Positions 11,133 through 20,380 of a stretch of 22,204 nucleotides of DNA are shown one piece after another; within the stretch, counting starts at the first letter, position 1; every line of letters starts with the position of its first letter. The DNA is from Paramacrobiotus richtersi (taxonomy: Eukaryota > Tardigrada > Eutardigrada > Parachela > Macrobiotidae), in the NCBI GenBank assembly GCA_034698045.1, contig JAQGAU010000979.1:1-22204 (forward strand). Reading direction: 5' to 3'. Under the pieces are notes generated by a model. It searched no databases. It had not been told where the DNA came from and saw only the letters and a list, made by a program, of their open reading frames with translations. The position numbers and the translations under genes are program-made.

Positions 11133-12365
11133 TCAAAAGTACATTCGATGCAACGCCTCCATGGTGACTGTGTTCAAGGTCAGCGGGTCCAACTGCCGTA
11201 GAGCTGGTACATCCACATGCAAATCCTCGTCGGACAAATCCACAGGCACTCCTTCATTCAAACTACAAGCAAGAAAAAATGCGATATGACGCGTAACTAA
11301 ACAGCCAGAGAGTCCAGAACTGCTTAGTGCCGTCCTCAGTTGTAATCGAATTCCCGATCACCGATTATGATGCCGGTATGTTAAGCACCTTTTAATGAGG
11401 CGACCGACTGATTCCAACTGGTACTCTTCCGTATCGCTGTGCATCCAGGAGTTGTACAGCTGCACAACATCCTTTCGAACCTCCGGGCTCACTTCCGGAC
11501 AGCAGAAGTTCACCGCCATAATGAACGCATGATAGTGTTGAACAAACGGCTGGCTGCAGTCAAACTCCAGTCGGGGAAGAACAACCGGCAGTTTCCTCCA
11601 AATGTCTCCCACCTCGAAGCTGGATGCAGATCGAGGCATCTCGATATTCAACAAATTCAACATAACACCACCCAGAGCATTCCACATGGTGTACCTCACG
11701 AGAATCAGTTTCTTTGTGGCAGAAATCAAGCGTTGTTGCATATAATCGGTGAGTTTTTCCGGATGCAGCCAACAATAGGCCACCCCAGCAAACTCCTCCT
11801 GTACACTGCAATCCATGAGGATCAGCTGTATTAGGTTGGCTCTTGTTTGCTGAATGGATTTCGCAATACTACCAAACGTATTACGTCTCGCTTGAAAAGA
11901 TATGTGTCGCAGAACCAGAATCTTGGTGTTCTTCTGTACATGCATCTTTATTGCATGTTTCAGAAGAGTTTCCGACTGCTTTGGCATGCTGGAACCGTCC
12001 ACTTGGACCAATCTGGACAGACAAGCTTCGGACAAATTCAATCTCCACCATCGGCAGATTCTAGAAATACATTAAAAATTTGTTTTGTGTTACTCGCAGA
12101 GTCGCACGAAGTGTTTCTTGTTCGCGATATACACGGAGAGTTAAAAAACTATTATTTTTATTGTTTACTTGGAAATCCAACACTTACAGCCTAGTCTTCA
12201 ATAATTTGATTTACTACTTTCGACTGCGGACTGATTTGTGCTACCGCCGATAACGTACCTTTTCATGTTCGATTGGTCGTGGACTGCTAAATAACTGCAG
12301 ATTTCTTGAACGAGGTCAGCCGCGAGATCGTATAGCCGAGAGTCGGTATTCAATGAGTTGGACAT
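11133..12365 (-). CDS. F-box-like protein A, intact, three exons
   Basis: Exons are 12365-12259, 12060-11389 and 11262-11133, total 909 nt (302 aa), with phases matching (2, then 2). The N-terminus (about residues 11-41) reads LYDLAADLVQEICSYL, then HDQSNMKR and ICRWW. This fits the F-box pattern (LPxELxxxIxxYL..D...xxxxVCRxW), which binds SKP1 in SCF ubiquitin ligases. Intron 1 splits the F-box. Exon 2 has leucine-rich-like stretches (TKILVLRHISF, NLIQLILMDC, TKKLILVRYT) that may form the target-binding part, as in F-box/LRR proteins. Exon 3 encodes the conserved end VDVPALRQLDPLTLN and HRMYF. Start: the ATG (12365) opens MSNSLNT and is kept in all paralogues. The exon 2 donor (GTGCTT) is weaker than in the paralogues (GTAACA or GTAATA). 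The F-box call is by motif only. Confidence 0.82.
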
Positions 12366-13197
12366 TCTGGCTATCCAGAAATGTTTAAAGTCACTTTAAA
12401 CCACGTGGAACAAAATGCGTAGGCCGTCAGCATTTAGTTTAACCCAAGGGATTTTTTTCTGCGCTGTATGGTGAATTTTTAGACAATATACGGTACGTCA
12501 ACTGAAAACGGAGTTGCGGATCCCAGAATTTACATCCGGATTCTAACCAGTCTGGAAAGAGAAAAATGTTTGCCTGCGTCTTTCAGTCATTACACAAGGA
12601 AATATCATTGTTCTTAACGATGGTCATTCTGTTAAAAATGTGCTTGCAAACTATACTCACAATCAGCAAGCAAAGGTTATGTGCATACACAGAGTATCGA
12701 GGAATGAACGGCTGTATCAACGTTGATCTGGAGAGAGAACAATTCGGATGTTTTCTGGTTTGAATTTCATCACATTTTTTGATGGGTGCGGCATCAGTGT
12801 GCCAGTGTCCATTTTTCTCCGCAGCTACGGCGCGGGATATCTCAATGGCATTGCGACATCGGTCTCCGGACCACGCCGGTTAGATGGACCGCATTTTTTA
12901 ATGCTGTACTATTATTAATTAGTATATTAATTAGTATATTCCTTCATTAAAGTATATCATTAATTTTATGAAATTCGACTTTTGTTTATTGTTTTGGCGG
13001 AATCTGCCCAACAAAAGTCATATTCATTTGTAAAAGTTAATGGCAAAACGTAATTGTACACGCTGTAAAACTGAACGAAGTCATATTGTATAATGCATAT
13101 GCATCCGTTACAACTTTATGCATTATGCTCCGGTGAACTAACTACGCCAAAAATGGGCAAACTCCAGACTATAACAAGCGGGAACAGACAACCATTC
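12366..13197. other. F-box A 5' flank, leftover dNK 5' flank and unit 2 F-box 3' flank
   Basis: About 12366-12640 is the F-box upstream region (promoter side). It is shared with units 3, 4 and 5 (near 17570, 19590 and 21530), including GATTTTTTTCTGCGCTGTAT in A and its C counterpart, and the block GCCTGCGTCTTTCAGTCATT. About 12690-12900 matches 19910-20150 upstream of F-box C and includes the dNK 5'-flank core (12787-12847), though no kinase follows. About 12966-13135 is the F-box 3' flank of unit 2, with an AATAAA (minus) inside CAATAAACAAAAG. This is the footprint of a deleted dNK. Confidence 0.7.
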
Positions 13198-13549
13198 TCA
13201 AAAGTATATTCGATGCAACGCCTCCTCCATGGTGAGTTTGTTCAAGGTGAGCGTGTCCAACTGCCGTCCAGCCGGCACATCCACAATGCCACATGCAGAT
13301 ATTCACCGGACAAATATGCAGGCATCCCGTCATTCAAACTATAAACAAGAACAATGCGCTATGATGTATTAAACAGTCAGAGAACTTCTTACAATTTTTA
13401 GTGCCGTTCTAATAATCGAATATGTAAACATCGGTTCAGCACAGTCAGCTTTCGGTACGTTACCCTAAATGAAGCGGCCGATTGCTACCAACTGGTACTG
13501 GGGTAGGCGTATCGCTATGCACCCAGGAATTGTACAGCTGCACAACATC
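13198..13549 (-). pseudogene. F-box E, truncated pseudogene (3' end only)
   Basis: Two pieces of the F-box gene survive: a 3' exon relic 13338-13198 and the last part of exon 2, about 13549-13464, still followed by a GTAACG donor. The relic matches F-box D best (SDTP, VAIGR-type residues before the donor). Relative to D, exon 2 has a net gain of about 4 bases near CCTACCCCAGTACC and exon 3 a gain of about 8 bases near GTGGCATTGTGG, both out of frame. Homology to the family stops after ACAACATC at about 13549, 17 bases before a long hairpin. The first exon and most of exon 2, including the F-box, are missing. It cannot make a family-like protein. Confidence 0.85.
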
Positions 13550-13565
13550 GTGCAGATGGCAAATC

Positions 13566-13638
13566 CATCCATTACCTCAACTGGACAAGCAATACGATGG
13601 CGGCCATCGTATTGCTTGTCCAGTTGAGGTAATGGATG
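13566..13638. repeat. Perfect hairpin: 36-bp arms, 1-nt loop
   Basis: The left arm 13566-13601 (CATCCATTACCTCAACTGG... to ...ACGATGGC) is exactly complementary to the right arm 13603-13638, with a single G at 13602 between. Pairing continues imperfectly outward (GCAGATGGCAAAT on the left against ATTTGCATCTGC on the right). Because of the palindrome, both strands can read PLPQLDKQYDG. It lies at the point where F-box E loses homology to its paralogues. Either a fold-back (template-switch) mutation at a breakpoint or an assembly artefact could make it. Confidence 0.95.
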
Positions 13639-14482
13639 AATTTGCATCTGCTTTTTCAACTTAGCGTCTACGTATACAATTTTCGGGCGTATACTTTGCT
13701 GTTGTATCCACGTTAAAAATGCTATAAAGAATAGTGCTTTATAACTTGGCCGTAGCCAGTAGTTCAAACTACTGACAGGTGTTCGGGTATTAGTAAGTCG
13801 TGTGTCTCTCGAGTTTTTTTGCAAAATGCAACGGATGGCCCATATCTATGTCCAGCTCATCGAAATCGTCACACCTGGATTCTTCACTCACGTCAACCGA
13901 CGGCGTTTCGTTTCCGATTCAACGACTGCTGCCAACTCGTTTCGCTCCTAAAAACGATTGCATGACAGAATTAAAGTGACCTGCATTTCAGAAATGTTTC
14001 CATAAACTCATCAGCCTTCCAAAACGAGCACAAAAATGATGCATTATAAAAAACTCTATTTCTGAACATCAAACCTCAATCAAGTTGTTATGCAGAAGTA
14101 CAAACAAATGGCAGTACATTTGATTAGAAACGCTTCCTTACATAACGAAGACTGATTATTTATTTTACCTCAGTGCTTTTTCTTTTTCCGAATACTGGTT
14201 AGACATTCCCAGCGGTTCGGCATGGGCAGCCTGTACGTACATCAACATATGCATAGAAGTGTTGCACCCAATTAGAATGGTCACACAACAACCCCGCAAA
14301 AGAACTCGCTGGACGACTGCTGACAATAGACAAGAAACCGTATCATACCGGCGCTGCAGAGGACAAGCGTAGTGCAGTTCCGCTTGACACGGGCCAGTAC
14401 TGTGGCGCTCTTTCATGTGTCAGAGAATTCCGCCATGTGCCACGAAGACAGCATCCCGGCAGCCTTGGTGACATTGAAGGCT
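13639..14482. other. Unit 3-specific insert of unknown origin
   Basis: These 844 bases have no counterpart beside dNK-A and separate the F-box E hairpin from the dNK-B 3' flank, which resumes at about 14483 (TTTTTCACCATTCC, compare 9457). They are moderately GC-rich. On the minus strand there is a short acidic open stretch near 13890-13800 (SEESRCDDFDELDIDMGHP) and a possible exon 13949-13893 between a TTTTTAG acceptor and a GTGAGT donor, encoding ELAAVVESETKRRR. I recognise neither. It may be a captured piece of another gene or an old element remnant. Terminal repeats or target-site duplications were not seen. Confidence 0.4.
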
Positions 14483-14587
14483 TTTTCACCATTCCGAGCG
14501 CTGCATTCTTCCCCGTGACCTTTAAACAAAACATCAGTGACTAATTCACATGAAATACAATCAGTTCAGTACAAACGTACCACTTAA

Positions 14588-15536
14588 TCAAGATGTCGTG
14601 TAAAGAACAGAGAGCCGCCCCATACCGGATCCGCCACCACCGTAACAGTGCGTCGTCCCGTCCAGGAAGCGTTTTTCTTCAATGTAACGAACGATGACCT
14701 CCAGTTTCTCCTTGACACTCAGTTCTCCCTGCGGTTCGTCGATGATTAACGTGGCAGTTGGCTGGACTTTATCCGGACCGAATACATCTTCATGACACGC
14801 GAAAACGGTGTTTTCGTAATCCCGGTTGACGACACCGTCACCGGCGTCCAACAGTTCGCCTGTCTCGATCTCCATTACGCGAATGACGGCGCTTTTGACA
14901 AAGGTCGGGCGGTGTGCGCAGATAGATCGTGGCATTCATCTAAAATACCGCCACAGTGATACACTAGCTATCTCAAGCGTGAGCAACTCAAAACAGCACC
15001 ACCGCAATAAAACAAAATTATCAAAAAAAATTATCACTATTAAAAAAAATAATATTAAAAAGAATAATATTAAAAAAGTTATTAAAAAAATTATTACTAT
15101 TAGAAAAATTATCACCTAGTTACGTTTACGAAGAGTACTGCTCTCACCTTAAACTGCGGTTCGATTTCCATTCGGTACGATTCCTGCAAGGAATCCACAT
15201 CCTTTGGTTCCAGATATCCCGCCTGCAGATTAACCTTTGTGAAGACATACGCCGCTGAATACGGAGATCGCTCGTAAATCTCGATTTTCCCCGGCGATTC
15301 ATCACAGAACATGTGCAAGTAACTTTTCCGAATGACGCGATCCAGTTCTAATCGAGTTTTTCTGGTGGGTTCAACGGAAAACTTCTCCAGGTAATCAATG
15401 CCATTCCAATTCTTCCAGCTGCATGTGGCTATAGGTTCCAGATGACACGACCAATGTGGACGGCTTTCATTCAGACGTTCGATCCCCGCGCCGATGCCCC
15501 TTCGAGGGCGATGCGATATGTTGGTTCTACAGTCGT
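14588..15536 (-). pseudogene. dNK-B, deoxynucleoside kinase pseudogene
   Basis: Closely similar to dNK-A in both exons (exon 1 about 15536-15148, exon 2 14939-14588), in the AT-rich intron and in the splice sites. It is broken compared with dNK-A. The start codon is ACG (15536-15534). The P-loop region is shortened by a net 13 bases (12 plus 1), removing the GKST core. Exon 2 gains a net 4 bases after the lid arginines (near 14870), shifting frame. The dNK-A stop is CGG here, so the frame runs on to 14588 and adds RLSVLYTTS. The remaining frame still reads YERSPYSAAYVF and ENTVFACHEDVFGPDKV. Without a Walker A motif it could not act as a kinase. Decay looks fairly recent, because nucleotide identity to dNK-A remains high. 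Confidence 0.9.
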
Positions 15537-16258
15537 ACTGTTGTTGAAGGTTATTAACAGCTTAAAAGACCATGAGTGGTTCACAAATCAAAAACAAGCA
15601 CAAAAAACGATGGCGAACGAGAGAATGCGCCGATGATGAATGTTGCTGCTTTTAACGTTGGAATGACCCGTTTGGCTTGCGGAGTCTGCGTACCAGCGTC
15701 CATTTTTTCCGCAGGCAGCTACAGCGCTCGGTATCTCAAGGGCGGTTGGTTGTAATTAGGAGTGTACGTCAGCGCAGCCCCCTCGTGCAGTCACTAATCT
15801 ATTCCCGCTTCCGGCATTCAGTTACAGCTGTTACACTGGTCACCAGTGTAACAGCTGTAACTGAATGCCGGACTGGTTTAGTTTAGTTTATTTACCGAGC
15901 AGACAAACCAACTGGCACTCAAAGTCTGTTCTACAAGGCGAGAAGAGGAACAACAACAACAACAATGTGAGTGGGTGAGTGCAATATCGATGTCCGGCTA
16001 GCCGGACAGCATTTATTAACGTTGTGTATCTGTATAACTAATGAAATCGGACTTTTCTGTACTGTTTTCGTAGCATTTGCCCAACAAGGTCATCTTCATT
16101 AATTTTGTAAAAATTAATGGCAAAGTGAAACAGCGTACCATAAGTCAAAAGTACTGTATAACGCATCCGTTGCAACTTGTGCATTATGCTCACAATCAGG
16201 TAAAGGGCAAACTTAACAAAACTACAAGTTGCCAAAGTCATGGCAACAGCCAATCAAT
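15537..16258. other. Spacer between dNK-B and F-box B, with inserted hairpin segment
   Basis: About 15537-15809 is the dNK 5' flank, matching 10524-10810 and including the core element at 15678-15740. At 15810 homology breaks and a segment of about 170 bp follows (hairpin, then GTTTAGTTTAGTTTATTTAC, a stretch of unknown sequence and a short CAA run). Unit-type sequence resumes near 15980 (CAATATCGATGTCCGGC; compare 18050 and 10843). About 16041-16200 is the F-box B 3' flank. No gene was seen. Confidence 0.65.
15810..15872. repeat. Perfect hairpin: 31-bp arms, 1-nt loop
   Basis: The left arm 15810-15840 (TCCGGCATTCAGTTACAGCT... to ...CACTGGT) is exactly complementary to 15842-15872, with C at 15841 between. 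It begins exactly where the dNK-B 5' flank stops matching the dNK-A 5' flank. Its sequence is unrelated to the 13566-13638 hairpin, but the architecture is the same: a long perfect stem and a single-base loop. Confidence 0.95.
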
Positions 16259-17564
16259 TCAGAAGTACATGCGATACAAGGCCTCCATGGTGAATTTATT
16301 CAAGGTCAGCGGATCCAACTGCCGAAGAGCCGCTACATCCACATACAAATCATCCTCGGATATATATTCAGCCACCCCCTCGTCAAAACTAGAAACAAAA
16401 CAAATTTAATAATAACGCATTGAACAGTCAGAGACACGTCCCAGAACTGTTGAGTGCTGTTCTAAAATTCCCAATTTCCGATTATGTGAACATTCAGACA
16501 GAGTCATTCAGTGTGGAAATTTATTTACATACGCGCATATTGAAATAATAAAATTTCTCTACTTCAGACAGGATCCTTCATATGCCTGTATTACCATTTA
16601 ACGATGCGGCCGACCAATTCCAGCTCGTATTCTTCTATACCGCTGTTCATCCAGGAATTGTACAGCCGCACAACATCGTTTCGGACCTCCGGACTCACTT
16701 CCGGACAACTGACGTTGATCGCCATAATGAACGCATGGTAGTGCTGAGCGAACGGCTGACTGCCGTCTAACTCCAATCTGGGCAGAACAATCGGCAATTT
16801 TTTCCTAATGTTTCGCAGCTGGGAGGCATATTGAGACATATCATCATCCAACAAGCATAACACAACACCACCCAGAGCATTCGCCATAGTGTAATTGACG
16901 AGAACCAGCTTCTTTGTAGCCAAAAACAAGCATTGTATCATATAATCGGCAAGCTTTTCCGGATGCAGCCAGTAATACGCCACCCCAGCAAACTCCTCCT
17001 GTACATTGCAATCCATGAGGATCAGCTGTATTAGGTTGCCTCCATTTTGCTGAATGGCTCTCGCGATAATACCAAACTTTTTACATCCCGCTGGAAAAGA
17101 AATGTGTCGTAGAACCATGATCTTGGTGTTCTTCTGTAAATGCATCTTTAATGTATGTTCCAGAAACGTTTCGGACTGGTTTGGCATGCTGCAATCGTCC
17201 ACTTGGACCAATCTGGACAGACACGCGTCAGACAAATTCAGTTTCCACCATCGGCAGATCCTATAAATACAGTGGAGATTGTTCTGTAGTCCCTGCACGG
17301 ACTGATATTTGTTCGCGATACACACAGAGAATTAAAAAAAAACAACAACATTTTGTTTTAATGTATACAAGAAAACCCAGCACTCGTCTAGTTTACGACA
17401 ATTCGTTTACAGCTTTACGTATATATTCGCACTGGTTCGTGTTATGACCGATTAACGTACCTTTTCATGTTCAGTTGGTCGTGGACTGCTAAATAACTGC
17501 AGATTTCTTGTAGGAGGTCGGCCGCGAGATCGTATAGCTGAAATTCGGTATTCAATGAGGACAT
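16259..17564 (-). CDS. F-box-like protein B, intact, three exons
   Basis: Exons 17564-17461, 17260-16595 and 16388-16259 give 900 nt (299 aa) with matching phases. Donors are GTACGT and GTAATA; acceptors are TTATAG and TTCTAG. The F-box part reads LYDLAADLLQEICSYL, HDQLNMKR, ICRWWK. Exon 2 shares TKIMVLRHISF, NLIQLILMDC and KKLVLVNYTM with its paralogues but is the shortest (221 whole codons) and more diverged in the middle (QYASQLRNIRKK). Exon 3 ends EALYRMYF. The 5' flank is conserved to about 17790. This is the F-box partner of the dead kinase dNK-B. I saw no disabling change. Confidence 0.8.
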
Positions 17565-18350
17565 TCTGGCTGTTAGGGTTTTCCAAATGTTTAAAACGTG
17601 CAACAGGATCCGTCCGTAAGTCGTCGGCAGTCAATTAAAGCTAACCGATTTCTGCGCAGTATAATGAATTTTTATACATTATTCACGTAAACTGAAAGCG
17701 GGTCAGAATTTACGTCAAGATTTGATCAATCTGGAAAGAGGCACAAAGATGTCTGCCTGTTCTATCATTCTATGGTCATTCTGTTAAAAATTAGGCCAAT
17801 TAAAGAGGTCACAGCATCGAGCGCCAGGACGAGATGCCGTATCAACGTACATGTAGAAAGAGAATTTAGTATGATTAAGTAAGCTTTGGGAAATCGTATG
17901 CTAGTAATGCTACCGAGTACAGAGATCTCATAAATCTGGATTTTCCCATGGCCAAGCGATTCATCAACGAACATGTCAAGAAACTTTTCCGAATGAGGGG
18001 CTTTTTCCGGTGCGCCTAGTCCTCTTCCTTCCAAGTACACTGATGAGTGCGATATCAATGTCCGGTTAGCTGGGCAGCATTATTTTAACTTTGTGTATTT
18101 TTAATTTTGAGAAATCCGATTTTTGTTTGTTATTTTGGCAGCATCTGCCCAATTACAAAGTCATATTCAAAATTTGCACGAATAAAAGGGCACACGTAAT
18201 TGTATACGCTGGAAAACTGCACGAACTCGTAATGCATCCGTTAACGTTACAACTTCGAGCATTATGCTCGCGTAAAATACGCCTAAAATGGGGGTGACCT
18301 TAGCCCAACTACAAGTTCACAACAAGTGGAACAGTCTGAACAGATAACCA
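17565..18350. other. F-box B 5' flank, dNK scrap and F-box C 3' flank
   Basis: About 17565-17790 is the shared F-box upstream region. It is followed by a degraded match to the upstream block of units 1 and 4 (CCGTATCAACGTACATGTAGA near 17834), then the kinase scrap. Unit-type sequence GCGATATCAATGTCCGG at 18049-18065 and the F-box C 3' flank (about 18104-18270) complete the spacer. No functional gene is evident. Confidence 0.6.
17885..17996 (-). pseudogene. dNK scrap in unit 4 (part of exon 1)
   Basis: Minus strand reads KFLDMFVDESLGHGKIQIYE, clearly related to dNK-A SYLHMFRDESPGKIEIYERS (residues 74-93). At nucleotide level CGATTCATCA.CGAACATGT and ACTTTTCCGAATGA match 10277-10313. Only about 110 bp survive. 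The P-loop and the whole second exon are absent. It shows that unit 4 also once carried a kinase. Confidence 0.8.
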
Positions 18351-19581
18351 TTAGCAAAAGTACATTCGATGCATGGCCTCCATGGTGAGTTTGTTCAAGG
18401 TCAGCGGGTCCAACTGCCGTAGAGCCGGTACATCCACATACAAATCATCCCCGGATATATATTCCGGCACCCCTTCGTTCAAACTAGAAGCAAGAACAAT
18501 GCGATAATTACATATTAAACATTCAGAGAGTCCAGAACTGATTAGTGCCGTTCTAATCATGGATTATGTGAACATCAGTTCAAACAGTCAGCTTTCGGTA
18601 TGTTACCATTTAATGAGGCGGCCGACTGATTCCAACTGGTAGTCTGGTGTATCGCTGTGCATCCAGGAATTGTACAGGTGCACAACATCATTTCGAACCT
18701 TCGGGTTCACTTCCGGGCAACTGGCGTTTATGGCCATAATGAACGCATGAGAGTGTTGAACAAACGGCTTGCTGCAGTCAAGCTCCAGTCGGGACAGAAC
18801 AACCGGTAATTTCTTCCAAACATTTCCCACCGTGTAATTGGATGTAGATCGAGGCATATCGCTATTCAAAAAGCATAACACAACACCACCCAGAGCATTC
18901 CACATGGTGTAATTCTCGAGAATCAGCTTCTTTGTAACCAAAATTAAGCGCTGTATCATATAATCGGCGAGTTTTTCCGGATGTAGCCAGTAATACGCCG
19001 CCCCAGCAAAGTCCTCGTGCACATTGCAATCCATGAGGATCAGCTGCATTAGGTTGGCTCTTGTTTGGTGAATGGCTCTCGCAGTAATCCCGAATTTATT
19101 ACGTCTCGCTTGAAAAGATATGTGTCGCAGAACCAAAATCTTGGTGTTCTTCTGTACATGCATCTTTATTGCATGTTTCAGAAGAGTTTCCGACTGCTTT
19201 GGCATGCTGGAACCGTCCACTTGGACCAATCTGGACAGACAAGCTTCGGACAAATTCAATCTCCACCATCGGCAGATCCTAGAAATATATTACAAATTTT
19301 TTGTGTTACTTGCACAAAGTGTTATTAAATCTTGTTCGCGATATACACAGAGAATAAAAAAACTATTATTTTTATTGTTTACTTGGAAATCCAACACTTA
19401 CAGCCTAGTCTACAACAATTTGATTTACTACTTTTGACTGCGGACTGACTTGTTATACCGCCGATTACGTCCTTTTCATGTTCGATTGGTCGTGGACTGC
19501 CAAATAACTGCAGATTTCTTGTACGAGGTCAGCCGCGAGATCGTATAGCCGAAAGTCGGTATTTAATGAGTAATTGGACAT
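18351..19581 (-). CDS. F-box-like protein C, three exons, altered first donor
   Basis: Exons 19581-19472 (or -19469), 19278-18607 and 18483-18351; 304 or 305 aa. The reading frame is open throughout: F-box LYDLAADLVQEICSYL, then HDQSNMKR, ICRWW, LRR-like stretches, and end EAMHRMYFC with TAA. The intron 1 donor, GTACGT in A and B, reads GACGTA here after loss of one base, so the usual splice site is gone. Three bases further a new GT (GTAATC) would keep the phase and add one residue (Thr). The gene may therefore still work, but splicing could be weaker. The 5' half of exon 2, intron 1 and the upstream flank are nearly identical to F-box A. Confidence 0.75.
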
Positions 19582-20380
19582 TCTGGCTACCAGAATCCAG
19601 AAATGTTTAGGGTCGCTATTAAACCACGTGCAACAAAATGCGTAGGTCGTCAGCATTTAACCCAAGGGATTTTTTTCTACGCTGTATGATGAATTTTTAG
19701 ACAATATAATATACGGTACGTCTGCTACGTCAACTGAAAGCGGCGTTGCGGACCAGAATTTACATCCGGATTCTAACCAGTCGGGAAACAGAAAAATGTT
19801 TGCCTGCGTCTTTCAGTCATTAAACAAAGAAATATCATTGTTCTTAACTATGGTCATTGATCTGTTGTAAGCTACTCACAATCAGCAGGCAAAGGTTATG
19901 TGCGCATATACAGAGCATCGAGAATGAACGGCTGTATCAACGTAGATCTAGAGAGAGAACAATTCGGATGTTTCTGGTTTGAATTTCATTATGTATCACA
20001 TTTTTTGATGGCTGCGGAGTCGGTGTGCCATGGCCAGTGTCCATTTTTTTCCGCAGCTACAGCGCTCGATATCTCAATGGCAGTGCGATATCTATCTCAC
20101 AAGTCAGGACCACTACGTATACGGTTAACTGGACCGCATTTTTTAGTGCTATTAATTTTATCATTACTTTTACGAAATCCGACTTTTATTTATTGTTTTG
20201 GCAGCATCTGCCCAACAAAGTCATATTCATTTGTAAAAGTTAATGGCAAACGTAATTGTACAGGCTGTAAAACTGAACGAAGTCGTAAGTATTGTATAAT
20301 GCATCCGTTACAACTGTATGTGACCTCCGCCAAAAATGGGCAAACTCCAAACTATAACAAGCGGGAACAGACAACCATTC
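19582..20380. other. F-box C 5' flank, leftover dNK 5' flank and F-box D 3' flank
   Basis: About 19582-19870 closely matches the F-box A upstream region. About 19910-20100 repeats 12690-12860, including the dNK 5'-flank core (20013-20078) with no kinase after it. About 20171-20330 is the F-box 3' flank, with an AATAAA (minus) inside AACAATAAATAAAAG. A 171-codon plus-strand frame through here (19900-20415) is judged spurious, since it crosses clearly non-coding repeated flank. Confidence 0.65.

Noticed and set aside
11439-11834. 131-codon plus-strand frame over F-box A exon 2 (similar frames over the other copies)
   Set aside because: It is antisense to a long conserved minus-strand exon; it recurs only because the exon is duplicated.
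13465-13824. 119-codon minus-strand frame spanning hairpin and F-box E
   Set aside because: It is a chimera of unknown sequence, the palindrome and out-of-frame F-box relic; nothing supports it as a gene.
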